From a virus, in IMG/VR virus record IMGVR_UViG_3300006924_000253, positions 1 to 21,308 of that record: a stretch of DNA of 21,308 bases; one strand, given 5' to 3'. Below the pieces are notes generated by a model. It was not told where the DNA came from, did not search any database, and saw only the letters and a program-made list of their open reading frames with translations. The stretch's first letter is position 1, and the number at the start of each line of letters is the position of its first letter. Positions 8,673-15,329 of the stretch are shown here, piece by piece. The translations under genes were made by a program, and so were the position numbers.

Positions 8673-8909
8673 TCAAAGCTTTAGTTCTTGGCTGTACTTT
8701 TCCCAGCTCTGTACCTCTTCAACAATCCATTCAACGGATTCTTTATTGAGAACAGCTTGGTCTACTAGCTCGTGGATCAAGTCATCCTTAACTCCACCCA
8801 TCAGTCTAGTGATCTTGGCCGTTATTACATCTATCTGACTTTGAAAAGTCTGAGCAGCAGTCAGCAACTCAATTGCTTCTGACACCTCACTGACTGTTAA
8901 TTTTTTCAT
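8673..8909 (-). CDS. Small helical hypothetical protein
   Basis: A 78-aa protein starting MKKLTVSEVSEAIELL. I chose the ATG at 8909 because it forms an ATGA overlap with the preceding stop and GAGGAG lies 14 nt upstream. The longer frame begins at a TTG (8948) inside the previous gene. The sequence is helical and amphipathic (ELLTAAQTFQSQIDVITAKI), with a C-terminal acidic/aromatic stretch. Function unknown. Confidence 0.78.
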   Translation of the reverse strand: MKKLTVSEVSEAIELLTAAQTFQSQIDVITAKITRLMGGVKDDLIHELVDQAVLNKESVEWIVEEVQSWEKYSQELKL

Positions 8910-9250
8910 AGCTCGTACATTGTCTCCTCTAGGAATCTCTGCATCCAACTCTCAAGAATCCGAATGGTTTCATTAGGCAGGAGAGATGACTCAGCGTACA
9001 CGATCACAGTGTTATCATCGTCTATGTCTATTACCTTTTGGTGAAACATAGTGACCTCATCCATTAGAGTTTTCCCTAGCTCAGTCCTGCATACCTGCCT
9101 TGCTGGAAAAACGTGATAGCCTACTGGCATTAGATCGCCAGTAAAACCACCACCGATCATCGGGGCTACGCTTTCTTTTACGTACCCTGAATCAGATGAG
9201 AGCATCTCTTTAACTTGTAGTGCTAACTCTTTAAAATCTTCTTGAATCAT
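8906..9250 (-). CDS. Hypothetical protein
   Basis: A 114-aa acidic protein with no recognised motif. An N-terminal helix (EDFKELALQVKEML) is followed by a glycine-rich turn (APMIGGGFTGDLMP) and a C-terminal helical half (LPNETIRILESWMQRFLEE). The ATGA overlap with the gene before it and the one after it places it in the same translational unit. Its neighbours are the zinc-ribbon-like 66-aa protein and the 78-aa protein. Confidence 0.76.
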   Translation of the reverse strand: MIQEDFKELALQVKEMLSSDSGYVKESVAPMIGGGFTGDLMPVGYHVFPARQVCRTELGKTLMDEVTMFHQKVIDIDDDNTVIVYAESSLLPNETIRILESWMQRFLEETMYEL

Positions 9251-9447
9251 TCTTCTCTGTAAAAAACGTCTATGTGTCCTGGTTTTACTACGTATCCCAC
9301 TCCTTCTATAGCAGGAACAACAAGTTCATCAAGCACTTCATGGAGCATCATGTCAACTTCATCAGAAGATACAGTGCAGGTTTTGTACGGGGTCTTAAAG
9401 GTAATCGTGTACCTTTGTTGACATATTGGGCAGGTTTCTTCGTTCAT
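9247..9447 (-). CDS. Small protein with one CxxC
   Basis: A 66-aa protein beginning MNEETCPICQQRYTI. One CxxC (residues 6 and 9) and a third Cys at 24 suggest a small metal-binding or half zinc-ribbon fold, but a full four-ligand set is not visible. The C-terminal half alternates hydrophobic and acidic residues (LDELVVPAIEGVGYVV). ATGA overlaps at both ends tie it to its neighbours. Function unknown. Confidence 0.76.
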   Translation of the reverse strand: MNEETCPICQQRYTITFKTPYKTCTVSSDEVDMMLHEVLDELVVPAIEGVGYVVKPGHIDVFYREE

Positions 9448-9773
9448 GGGTAATCAATGTGGTTGTCTTTCTTTTCTTTAATCATTGCTAAAGCTATTGT
9501 GCAGTACCCGATAATGTCCTCGAAGGCATCCTCAACGTGCTCATCCTCCACTGCTAGTGATTTAGTTTTGCAGAACGTCTGCACTCTCTTTATCTTGTCT
9601 CCCATGCGGACGCAAAGTCCAATAAGAGGATCTACTCCGTAATCCCTAGCTTGCTCGAAGTTAGCGAAAGCATCAGTGCTCATTGCGGTGTAGTCGTTGT
9701 TCTTGTCCTTTAGAACATTAGACATCTTGGCGAATAAAGCCTTAGTAAACTCTTCAAACTTTTCTTTTGTCAT
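9444..9773 (-). CDS. DUF1599-like (nucleotide-modification-associated) protein
   Basis: A 109-aa all-helical protein. The pattern KNNDYT...DAFANFEQA...GVDPLIGLCVRMGDKIKR, then acidic EDEHVEDAFEDIIGY, is the one I know from DUF1599 / Nmad1-type phage proteins. These are MazG-like in look and found near DNA modification or nucleotide metabolism genes. The conserved acidic residues could bind Mg2+ and a nucleotide, but no activity is established here. No modification enzyme is visible beside it: the neighbours are the metallophosphoesterase (ATGA overlap) and the 66-aa CxxC protein. Family assignment is fairly confident; the role is not. Confidence 0.75.
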   Translation of the reverse strand: MTKEKFEEFTKALFAKMSNVLKDKNNDYTAMSTDAFANFEQARDYGVDPLIGLCVRMGDKIKRVQTFCKTKSLAVEDEHVEDAFEDIIGYCTIALAMIKEKKDNHIDYP

Positions 9774-10417
9774 AATTCCATTAAATAATTAGTAGCTACC
9801 TTACCGTGCTGTACTACTCCACATCCGATAGCTGGATGAGGGCCGTACTTACCGTAAGCCATAGCGTAACTGTCCTTGTCTATCCCAGATCCTAACTGCA
9901 TACCGAACACTTTGCACTTAGCTCCTGTATGCCACTGAACGTAGCACTCAGAGTGATAGTGTCCCTGTACAACTGATTGCATATCCTGCTTGGCTCTTTG
10001 GATAGCTTTCTTACCATCGCCATGACAGTACACTACGTTGTCTATCGTAACGCTTTCAACGAACTCCCAGCCAGGAGCCTCAAGGACTTCACTGTAATCT
10101 CTTACCCAGCGTTTAGATATTCCTGCTGTGTAAGCCTTACGATGGACTAGCCTATCGTGGTTTCCTATACAAACGTAAGCCTCAGGGAAAGCCCTGTACC
10201 ACTTACCTATTCTCTGTATAGCCCTGTCTAGTTCTTCGCCAGCAGAGTAGCCATCGGGGTCTGTCTCGTGATAAGAGCTGTAATGGTTGTCGATGACATC
10301 ACCGATCAGTACAACTTTGTTGCATCCAGCTTTACGATCCACGTTCTTACAGAACCTGAGGTATTTGTCTAAGCAAAAAGGCTCATGCAAATCCCCGATG
10401 GCTAACACTTTTGACAT
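9770..10417 (-). CDS. Calcineurin-like metallophosphoesterase
   Basis: A 215-aa protein with the complete metallophosphoesterase signature in order: GDLHEP (residues 8-13), GDVIDNH (39-45), GNHD (85-88), HGDG (132-135) and GHYHS (152-156). These supply the Asp, His and Asn ligands for a two-metal site. The family covers protein phosphatases, nucleotide phosphodiesterases and Mre11/SbcD nucleases. At 215 aa with no extra domain, this is the short phage type and its substrate cannot be told. It starts 3 nt after the stop of an unknown gene and overlaps the DUF1599-like gene by ATGA. Being within the helicase-SSB operon it may act on nucleic acid ends or nucleotides, but a protein phosphatase is equally possible. 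Confidence 0.93.
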   Translation of the reverse strand: MSKVLAIGDLHEPFCLDKYLRFCKNVDRKAGCNKVVLIGDVIDNHYSSYHETDPDGYSAGEELDRAIQRIGKWYRAFPEAYVCIGNHDRLVHRKAYTAGISKRWVRDYSEVLEAPGWEFVESVTIDNVVYCHGDGKKAIQRAKQDMQSVVQGHYHSECYVQWHTGAKCKVFGMQLGSGIDKDSYAMAYGKYGPHPAIGCGVVQHGKVATNYLMEL

Positions 10418-10420
10418 ACG

Positions 10421-10840
10421 CTATACAGAAAGTTTCTTAAACGCTAGTTCCTGAATAAGTACCCTAACTTGTTGAACCTCTATGTCAAGCGATCTGACTA
10501 ACAACAGCTCAATCCCAGCGAGCGTAAGCTCTTCGGTAGTGAGTTCACGTACCGTTGGAGTTGGCTGGACTTCACCCTGCTTATCAATGCAGGTTGTAGT
10601 GTCTTCCTTGAACTTGAACTTAGGTGGGTCATCCGTCTTGTACACCTTAACCTTACCGTCTATGTATAGACTGGCGTCAGTAGCGTACACCTCAGTCCCC
10701 CTCTCGTATTTACTGAGAGGAGAACCTTTGTATATAAGGCCGAAAGTTGAACCATCTTTACGCTCAAGCTGGAAGTTGTTAGCGGAGTCTTTGTACACCT
10801 GCTTAACAAGCTTCCCCTGAATCCATTTAGTTTCACTCAT
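10421..10840 (-). CDS. Hypothetical protein downstream of SSB
   Basis: A 139-aa protein of unknown function, started at the ATG 2 nt after the SSB-like stop. A GTG three codons earlier would overlap that gene by 7 nt. The first 85 residues look beta-rich (WIQGKLVKQVYKD, GSTFGLIYKGSPL, EVYATDASLYIDGKVKVYK) and could be an OB- or SH3-like barrel. A linker with QPTPTVRELTTEEL leads to a C-terminal helix (LLLVRSLDIEVQQVRVLIQE). Its position directly after the SSB-like gene suggests a partner in replication or recombination, but nothing in the sequence proves it. Confidence 0.78.
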   Translation of the reverse strand: MSETKWIQGKLVKQVYKDSANNFQLERKDGSTFGLIYKGSPLSKYERGTEVYATDASLYIDGKVKVYKTDDPPKFKFKEDTTTCIDKQGEVQPTPTVRELTTEELTLAGIELLLVRSLDIEVQQVRVLIQELAFKKLSV

Positions 10841-10842
10841 GC

Positions 10843-11583
10843 TTACCACGGTAGATCGTCATCGCTATCGTCAGCAGCATTAGCTGTGACAGGAATGTTC
10901 TTAGGCTCTTGACTTTCCTGTTCAGCAGGAGTCGCGGAGCGATTAGCCTTACGTTCCTCAAAGACAGATTGATTATCTTGGATGAAACGATTAACCGTGT
11001 CCACGAAGAAGTCGTTCTGCTTAGAGAAGTCGAAGTACGTCTTGTCCCCGATCTTAGCAGAATCTGCTTCAGGAACTCCAACGTACTTACCGTTCTCATA
11101 AGGGAACGCTGAAGCAACGCTAGCTCCACCTTGCTGAATCGTGATGTAGATCGGTACGATTGTACGCTCATTGCCCTGTGGATCTTTGAACGTGTAAGCT
11201 CCCTTATGGTTCATCCAAGTAGCTGCACTCAGGGGAGAATGAACAGAGATGTTAGGAATTTTCTTAGCGATACCCTTGAAGTCAACAGATAGCTTACCGT
11301 TGGCCTTGTCTTTCCATACAGGTACGCTAAGTACATCTACTCCTTGGTCGTGCTGAAGTCCTATGTTTAGAACCTCACCGTACATTCCGTTGTCGATGTA
11401 AACGGATTCGATATTACCGAACAGTTTATCTGTAGTGTACTGCCATCTCTCGCCAGGTGAAGGCTTAGTGTACTTGTGTAGTACTCTGCCGTCATTGGCT
11501 TGCTCGTTGCTTATTTGGTCACGGCATTTACTCCAGTAACCTCCCTTTGCGTTGTCTTTTTTCCAGTATCGTGTGTCTCTCAT
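10843..11583 (-). CDS. SSB-like single-stranded DNA-binding protein
   Basis: A 246-aa protein. The best evidence is the extreme C-terminus: a disordered Gln/Glu/Ser-rich linker, then DDSDDDLPW. This copies the acidic tip ending in Pro plus an aromatic that bacterial and phage SSBs use to recruit partner proteins. The body (residues 20-200) is rich in beta strands and aromatics (ERWQYTTDKLFGNIESVYI, VLSVPVWKDKANGKLSVDF), fitting an OB-fold ssDNA-binding core, though I cannot match it to a named family. It follows the helicase gene by 5 nt. Likely job: coat ssDNA made by the helicase and recruit partners. An ssDNA-annealing protein is the main alternative. Confidence 0.75.
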   Translation of the reverse strand: MRDTRYWKKDNAKGGYWSKCRDQISNEQANDGRVLHKYTKPSPGERWQYTTDKLFGNIESVYIDNGMYGEVLNIGLQHDQGVDVLSVPVWKDKANGKLSVDFKGIAKKIPNISVHSPLSAATWMNHKGAYTFKDPQGNERTIVPIYITIQQGGASVASAFPYENGKYVGVPEADSAKIGDKTYFDFSKQNDFFVDTVNRFIQDNQSVFEERKANRSATPAEQESQEPKNIPVTANAADDSDDDLPW

Positions 11584-11588
11584 ATGTT

Positions 11589-12965
11589 TTATTGGTTTCT
11601 TGTTTTGTACTCGTAGCTAAACTCGTACTGTTGATGGTGAAAAGAAGCGGAAACGTCGCTCCATATATCGTACATTTGCAGATCTCTGGATAATGTCAAG
11701 TCAGAGAACGATTTGATTCTAGATAAAGCTGTGTAAGTTAGACCTGGAGCCATAGGTACTTGCCTTGGTAGCTGTAGATGTACCTTGTTCAGTGTACTTC
11801 CTTGGCTGGAGTGGATCGTCATGCTGTACCCTAGCTGAATAGGGAATTGAATGTACTGACCCTTGCTCTCGTCGATAACCTTTTCCTCTCCATCCTCGAC
11901 CGTAACCTTTGGCGTACTGTCTTGGTACTTCTTAGGCTTCAGATAAATTATACTGTTGTCGGAGTCCCTGTGAATAATCATACGGCTACGCTTATCAATT
12001 CCGTAGAACGTACCAGTGTCTCCGTTCACAATCCTTTGCGTAACTCCCATCACCTTATACGTCATGTTTGCTTTCACAACTACGCGGCAATATTCCTTCA
12101 AGTATATCTTCTCTTCGATGGGAAGATCCTTGTCTTTCTTCTTCTTGAACGATCCAGTTCGAGTGGCGGAAAAGCACAATAGCCTTCCTTGTAAGTCATT
12201 AAGTTTTTTCTTATTGATCTCGTCACGTATCTTCCTGAGAGGAGTCAGTATAACTGCTTTACTATCAGGTGCTTGCACACGTGTATTCAGATAGTCAATA
12301 TCTATTTTAGTCTGAGCACCTACTCTAATTCTGTTCAAGATGTTAGCTTCGATAGGATTTTCCTGACGTATTACTTTCGTAAGACTAACCTGATGGAAGT
12401 CAGTGTTCAGTACATTACTCTGAAATAATCCGAACGGAGCTTTGTAACCGTACCGCTTTAATGTACTAGCATCTCTGCCCTGGGCAACTGGTGGAAGCTG
12501 GCCGACATCTCCAACGCACAGAATCTTAGCTCCTCCGAATGGCTCGAAAGATCCACGAGCTTTACGTAACGCTGCTTCGATGAAGTCAAGGTGATCGCAT
12601 CGCACCATACCGATTTCATCCAAGATAATCCACGAGCAGTGCTTCAGCACTTCTTTGCGTTGTCCTCCGAAGTACCTGCAAGATGGATCGTTGAATCTCT
12701 GCCTGTGTACTGGCTGCTCCTTGAAGTCTGGATTGATTGGATGAGTTGATGGTATCCCGAACAACTTATGTATTGTACTGCCTCCAATGATAGTAGCTGC
12801 TCTGCCAGTAGGTGCTGCTAAGATCGAGCAATCGAATGTCTTAACTATTTCTTTAATCAGAAATGACTTACCTGTACCTGCTGATCCAAAGCATATCAGT
12901 CTACTGCCTTGTCTGCCAGTAAGCATACAGTCCATCACGTGTTGTTGTTCTATCGTTAGTCCCAT
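11589..12965 (-). CDS. Pif1/RecD-like SF1B DNA helicase
   Basis: A 458-aa helicase with the SF1 motifs in order: Walker A GSAGTGKS (27-34), the Pif1/RecD-type motif Ia APTGRAATIIGGSTIHKLF (51-69), Walker B DEIGM (116-120), motif III GDVGQLPPV (152-160), an Arg in LTKVIRQ near 200, motif V GYSMTIHSSQGSTL (379-392) and motif VI YTALSRIKS (411-419). The family unwinds DNA 5' to 3' using ATP; phage relatives such as T4 Dda help start replication and displace bound proteins. The start ATG has GAGGAGAG about 10 nt upstream, the best ribosome site in this operon. A promoter-like element lies about 75-100 nt upstream. It is followed at once by the SSB-like gene, a sensible functional pair. No polymerase or primase gene lies in the window. 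Confidence 0.95.
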   Translation of the reverse strand: MGLTIEQQHVMDCMLTGRQGSRLICFGSAGTGKSFLIKEIVKTFDCSILAAPTGRAATIIGGSTIHKLFGIPSTHPINPDFKEQPVHRQRFNDPSCRYFGGQRKEVLKHCSWIILDEIGMVRCDHLDFIEAALRKARGSFEPFGGAKILCVGDVGQLPPVAQGRDASTLKRYGYKAPFGLFQSNVLNTDFHQVSLTKVIRQENPIEANILNRIRVGAQTKIDIDYLNTRVQAPDSKAVILTPLRKIRDEINKKKLNDLQGRLLCFSATRTGSFKKKKDKDLPIEEKIYLKEYCRVVVKANMTYKVMGVTQRIVNGDTGTFYGIDKRSRMIIHRDSDNSIIYLKPKKYQDSTPKVTVEDGEEKVIDESKGQYIQFPIQLGYSMTIHSSQGSTLNKVHLQLPRQVPMAPGLTYTALSRIKSFSDLTLSRDLQMYDIWSDVSASFHHQQYEFSYEYKTRNQ

Positions 12966-13015
12966 AGTTTAATCTCTCCTCTAATCCCTTAATAGATCGT
13001 TGTATCTGGGTACAA

Positions 13016-13036
13016 TTAGCCCCTACAAGGGACTAA
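13016..13036 (-). promoter_or_regulatory. Hairpin at predicted 5' end of the helicase mRNA
   Basis: On the minus strand TTAGTCCCT and AGGGGCTAA form a 9-bp stem (one G-U) around a TGT loop. It begins at the predicted start of transcripts from the promoter at 13039-13068 and lies about 50 nt upstream of the helicase start codon. A 5'-terminal stem of this kind often protects phage mRNA from decay. Confidence 0.55.
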
Positions 13037-13038
13037 CC

Positions 13039-13068
13039 ATTCTATCCTTGATCCCTGTAATGAGTCAA
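13039..13068 (-). promoter_or_regulatory. Sigma70-type promoter upstream of helicase
   Basis: On the minus strand TTGACT (13068-13063), an 18-nt spacer, then TAGAAT (13044-13039): each hexamer is one base off consensus. The predicted start is near 13033, giving a leader of about 68 nt to the helicase ATG. It would drive helicase, SSB and the genes down to 7341. Confidence 0.6.
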
Positions 13069-13079
13069 TGTAGAGCTGG

Positions 13080-13126
13080 TGCCTGAGAGGACTCGGTACG
13101 TCACTATAATCCTCTTTGGTCAGGCA
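13080..13126. other. Imperfect inverted repeat in the helicase upstream region
   Basis: TGCCTGA (13080-13086) pairs with TCAGGCA (13120-13126), and directly inside it GAGGA (13087-13091) pairs with TCCTC (13110-13114). Further along the same 316-nt gene-poor gap (12966-13281) are GTACCG-TTT-CGGTAC (13193-13207) and ATTGC-TTTC-GCAAT (a GAAA loop on the minus strand). Apart from the promoter, its hairpin and an uncertain short frame, I see nothing else in this gap. Confidence 0.5.
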
Positions 13127-13248
13127 TTAGCCATTGCTTTCGCAATCCTTTTTACAACCAGATGGGCAATTTCTGGCAACCGATGTCCCTTGTACCGTTT
13201 CGGTACGCCTGATTTAAAGGCCAAGGGTGCAACTTTCTTTGATGGTAT
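13120..13248 (-). CDS. Possible 42-codon ORF without a normal start codon
   Basis: This frame continues the frame of the 84-aa gene past its TGA (13284-13282) and stays open for 53 codons to a TGA at 13122-13120. The product looks protein-like and basic: IPSKKVAPLAFKSGVPKRYK, then GHRLPEIAHLVVKR and IAKAMANA. There is no in-frame ATG or GTG before the last few codons. An ATA at 13248 with AGG 5 nt upstream, readthrough of the TGA, or a +1 shift from the ATG at 13285 in the T6 run could each give access. It may also be chance, since the stretch holds inverted repeats. Confidence 0.28.
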   Translation of the reverse strand: MPSKKVAPLAFKSGVPKRYKGHRLPEIAHLVVKRIAKAMANA

Positions 13249-13281
13249 TACTACCTGAAAAAAGAATTGGACAAACTTTCT

Positions 13282-13536
13282 TCATTTGTCAAGCCGCCCC
13301 TCTTTTTTGTACAGGTAATCAAAGATTTCCTTGAGTTCATTCCTAGCATCCTCGATGTCATCAATCACTATACGAGATAGTGCGTGTGGTAACCTGTTCT
13401 CTACCAGGTAAGAGACCATCCTGTCTAGGTGGTACTCCACCTTCTCTATCTCCCAGTGGCAGTACAATGTTGTACTGAGGTCATTAGGATCTATCCCTAT
13501 TGACCGTATCTTTTCTGTGCTGTACTCTTTAGGCAT
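13282..13536 (-). CDS. Hypothetical acidic helical protein
   Basis: An 84-aa protein of unknown function. It is helical with many charged residues (WEIEKVEYHLDRMVSYL, then DDIEDARNELKEIFDYLYKKE). The ATG overlaps the end of the preceding gene by 8 nt, so it is translated in the same unit. It ends in LDK-TGA; an ATG overlaps that TGA but opens only a 23-codon frame. Confidence 0.75.
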   Translation of the reverse strand: MPKEYSTEKIRSIGIDPNDLSTTLYCHWEIEKVEYHLDRMVSYLVENRLPHALSRIVIDDIEDARNELKEIFDYLYKKEGRLDK

Positions 13537-13963
13537 GGATCGTCCCCCAAGGTATGGCTTCTATTACTGCCTTCTTCATCAGGTTGTCTAGTGCTACCTC
13601 CTTAACAGCTTCAACTTCCTCATCATTGACTGGGTTCAGAAGATCTGTGATCCTCTTAATCTCAGCGTGGTAATTTTCTTTACCGACCGCCCTGAGAATC
13701 TTCTCACCGTCTGGCCCCTCCATAAGTTCTCTATGATCCTGCACTACCTTCTCAAGTGGCACGATCTTAACTGCCTTTATTTCAAACTTGTTTCGGAACC
13801 GATTCCTGGCTTGCTCCGCAGCGAATGGTGTAGAGCTTGTGCCTAGCACGTGCTTCCCGTATTTAAGGGCGAACTTTTTGCCCAAGTAGTACGCACAGCT
13901 AACGTCAGCGTAGCACATACTCTGATCTTCTATCTTCTTTAGTTTCTTTTGTCTTTTAGTCAT
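13529..13963 (-). CDS. Hypothetical protein, basic N-terminus
   Basis: A 144-aa protein from the ATG at 13963 (MTKRQKKLKKIEDQSMCYAD), which starts 8 nt after the previous stop. An ATG nine codons upstream (13990) would overlap that gene by 19 nt and is less likely. Residues 2-11 are strongly basic. The middle holds KFALKYGKHVLGTSSTPFAA and an Arg-rich helix (EQARNRFRNKFEIKAVK). The C-terminal half is acidic and helical (NPVNDEEVEAVKEVALDNLM). No family is recognised. Confidence 0.75.
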   Translation of the reverse strand: MTKRQKKLKKIEDQSMCYADVSCAYYLGKKFALKYGKHVLGTSSTPFAAEQARNRFRNKFEIKAVKIVPLEKVVQDHRELMEGPDGEKILRAVGKENYHAEIKRITDLLNPVNDEEVEAVKEVALDNLMKKAVIEAIPWGTIHA

Positions 13964-13971
13964 AATATTAT

Positions 13972-14163
13972 TTAAAAAAGTTGCTTCCATACTAGCTCGT
14001 ACACAAAATGACTATCGTCATTCAATTCATCGAGCTCCTCTTCAGTGGCTTCACGGCCATCAATTTCTGCGTAGCTTATGTAAGCATCGCAGAAATCAGG
14101 ATAGTCAGAGGGATCAATGCCCTCCACCTCCACCGATTCTATCTTTGCATATTGAGGAATCAT
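13972..14163 (-). CDS. Small acidic phage protein
   Basis: A 63-aa protein starting MIPQYAKIESVEVEG. The ATG at 14163 forms an ATGA overlap with the preceding gene and has GAGGAG 11 nt upstream; the longer GTG form (14175) is not needed. The core DPSDYPDFCDAYISYAEIDG, then EATEEELDELNDDSHFVYE, has the look of a widespread small phage protein of unknown function. It is very acidic, so a DNA-mimic or partner-binding role is possible but unproven. Confidence 0.8.
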   Translation of the reverse strand: MIPQYAKIESVEVEGIDPSDYPDFCDAYISYAEIDGREATEEELDELNDDSHFVYELVWKQLF

Positions 14164-14405
14164 GATCCTATACACTCCTCCATGTATCTCTCAATCGCAC
14201 CGTCGTATTGCCTGTCGATGATCTCTTGACGTGCTGCCTCCTCGATCTCATCGCATATCTTAGGGTCTAGTACGCACGATAGCTCCTGAACAGAGCCAAC
14301 GAGCCATACTCCATCCATGTATATCTCTTGTGGATCGTCTCCATCCATAGAAACATCGAATCGAATATCCTCTACCGTAACTGTAAGCGTATTGTTTGGT
14401 TTCAT
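14160..14405 (-). CDS. Small acidic hypothetical protein
   Basis: An 81-aa protein. The first half is beta-like (NTLTVTVEDIRFDVSMDG), the second helical and acidic (KICDEIEEAARQEIIDRQ). ATGA overlap with the gene before; AAGGAGG lies 13 nt upstream of the ATG, a strong but distant ribosome site. It ends with an ATGA overlap onto the next gene. Function unknown. Confidence 0.78.
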   Translation of the reverse strand: MKPNNTLTVTVEDIRFDVSMDGDDPQEIYMDGVWLVGSVQELSCVLDPKICDEIEEAARQEIIDRQYDGAIERYMEECIGS

Positions 14406-14683
14406 AGTTTTAGGTTGCCCTCCTTAGGCTCGTAAATTTCTTTCAAATCCTGAAAGAATGTCCCGATTGTGGTGCGTGCGTTCGAGATTGATTCCTGTAG
14501 CTGATCGTCATCCGATGGGCTACGAGCTTCTTCCATATCTAACGGGAGTTCTTCCCGTTTAATCTGCTGTATATCTACGTGCAGATCCTTCAATAACATA
14601 TGCGTGTGACGTTCCTCCGTCATCGCTGCTATGCGGTTAATCTCCATTGCTAGAGAGTTTAGTGCTTTTTGTGTGTGTTTCAT
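14402..14683 (-). CDS. Hypothetical helical protein
   Basis: A 93-aa protein, mostly helical (KALNSLAMEINRIAAMTEE; ISNARTTIGTFFQDLKEIYE) with an acidic centre. A strong ribosome site, AGGAGG with 8-nt spacing, precedes the ATG. That site lies just after the TAG of the 54-aa gene upstream. Function unknown. Confidence 0.8.
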   Translation of the reverse strand: MKHTQKALNSLAMEINRIAAMTEERHTHMLLKDLHVDIQQIKREELPLDMEEARSPSDDDQLQESISNARTTIGTFFQDLKEIYEPKEGNLKL

Positions 14684-14695
14684 TTCTTAATCCTC

Positions 14696-14860
14696 CTATG
14701 CTTTTGATACGAACGGGAACCGTACAGGGCGTACTGCTCCCTCAGTGATTGCAAGTACGGTAGCTCTGCCATTGGATGGCTCGCCCTTGCCTATGTAAAT
14801 AGCAGCAAGTTTAGCTGCTGTTTTGTGTAACTTTACTGTGATTTTGTCTCCGAACTTCAT
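14696..14860 (-). CDS. 54-aa basic protein, easily missed small gene
   Basis: The ATG at 14860 opens a 54-codon frame ending at TAG 14698-14696. The product starts MKFGDKITVKLHKTAAKLAA, continues IYIGKGEPSNGRATVLAITE and ends in VSKA. It is basic, with a strand-turn-strand look, and fills an otherwise empty 215-nt gap in a close-packed operon. The stop sits 12 nt before the next start. No clear Shine-Dalgarno is seen (AT-rich leader), as for several neighbours. Function unknown. Confidence 0.72.
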   Translation of the reverse strand: MKFGDKITVKLHKTAAKLAAIYIGKGEPSNGRATVLAITEGAVRPVRFPFVSKA

Positions 14861-14899
14861 ATTATTTTGTGTGTTTTTAGGTTTTTGTTTCAGTTAAAT

Positions 14900-15190
14900 T
14901 CATATCAATTCCCTTTCGCATTCGAGGTATCTCTCGTAGTTTTCAATGTACCTATCGACCTTGTCCTCCACCATTTGCTCGTGGTTGTAGATGTCAGTCT
15001 CTACTGTTGCCTCGCTTCGATCAATGATTTCCGATATTAGCTTATTGCTAATGAAGTCAGCGAGACGATAGCAAACCATCTGTCTCATAAGGACTAACTC
15101 CTCGTCAGATCTGTTTTGTAAATCATCTCTGCCAATTCCCCATGCCCAATAGGCTGCCTCTACCGCGTCAGTTTCGTGTAAGTTTTCCAT
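14900..15190 (-). CDS. Hypothetical acidic helical protein
   Basis: A 96-aa protein, highly acidic and helical (MENLHETDAVEAAYWAWGIG; DKVDRYIENYERYLECEREL). The N-terminal third has an AYWAWGIGRDDL motif that recalls short conserved phage proteins, but I cannot name one. The start ATG follows the stop of the 39-aa gene by 6 nt. Function unknown. Confidence 0.78.
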   Translation of the reverse strand: MENLHETDAVEAAYWAWGIGRDDLQNRSDEELVLMRQMVCYRLADFISNKLISEIIDRSEATVETDIYNHEQMVEDKVDRYIENYERYLECERELI

Positions 15191-15196
15191 TTTTCT

Positions 15197-15316
15197 TTAG
15201 AATATAATTATCACGAGCTTCCACTCGTCTTTTTTAGTTTTAAAACCCACTGCTTGATCTTGAAGTGCCTTTACTACTTCAGCGAATAGCTTTGCTTCTG
15301 ATATATCGAACTCCAT
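15197..15316 (-). CDS. 39-aa small gene
   Basis: The ATG at 15316 is preceded by GAAAGGAAATAAAT, a good ribosome site with normal spacing. The frame runs 39 codons to TAA at 15199-15197. The product is MEFDISEAKLFAEVVKALQD followed by a Lys-rich centre and a hydrophobic end (KLVIIIF). It fills the gap between the HhH gene and the 96-aa gene with small spacings on both sides. Function unknown. Confidence 0.68.
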   Translation of the reverse strand: MEFDISEAKLFAEVVKALQDQAVGFKTKKDEWKLVIIIF

Positions 15317-15329
15317 ATTTATTTCCTTT

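Noticed and set aside
8673-8948. Longer TTG start for the 78-aa gene
   Set aside because: The ATG at 8909 forms an ATGA overlap with the previous stop, matching the habit of this operon; the TTG form overlaps the previous gene by 43 nt.
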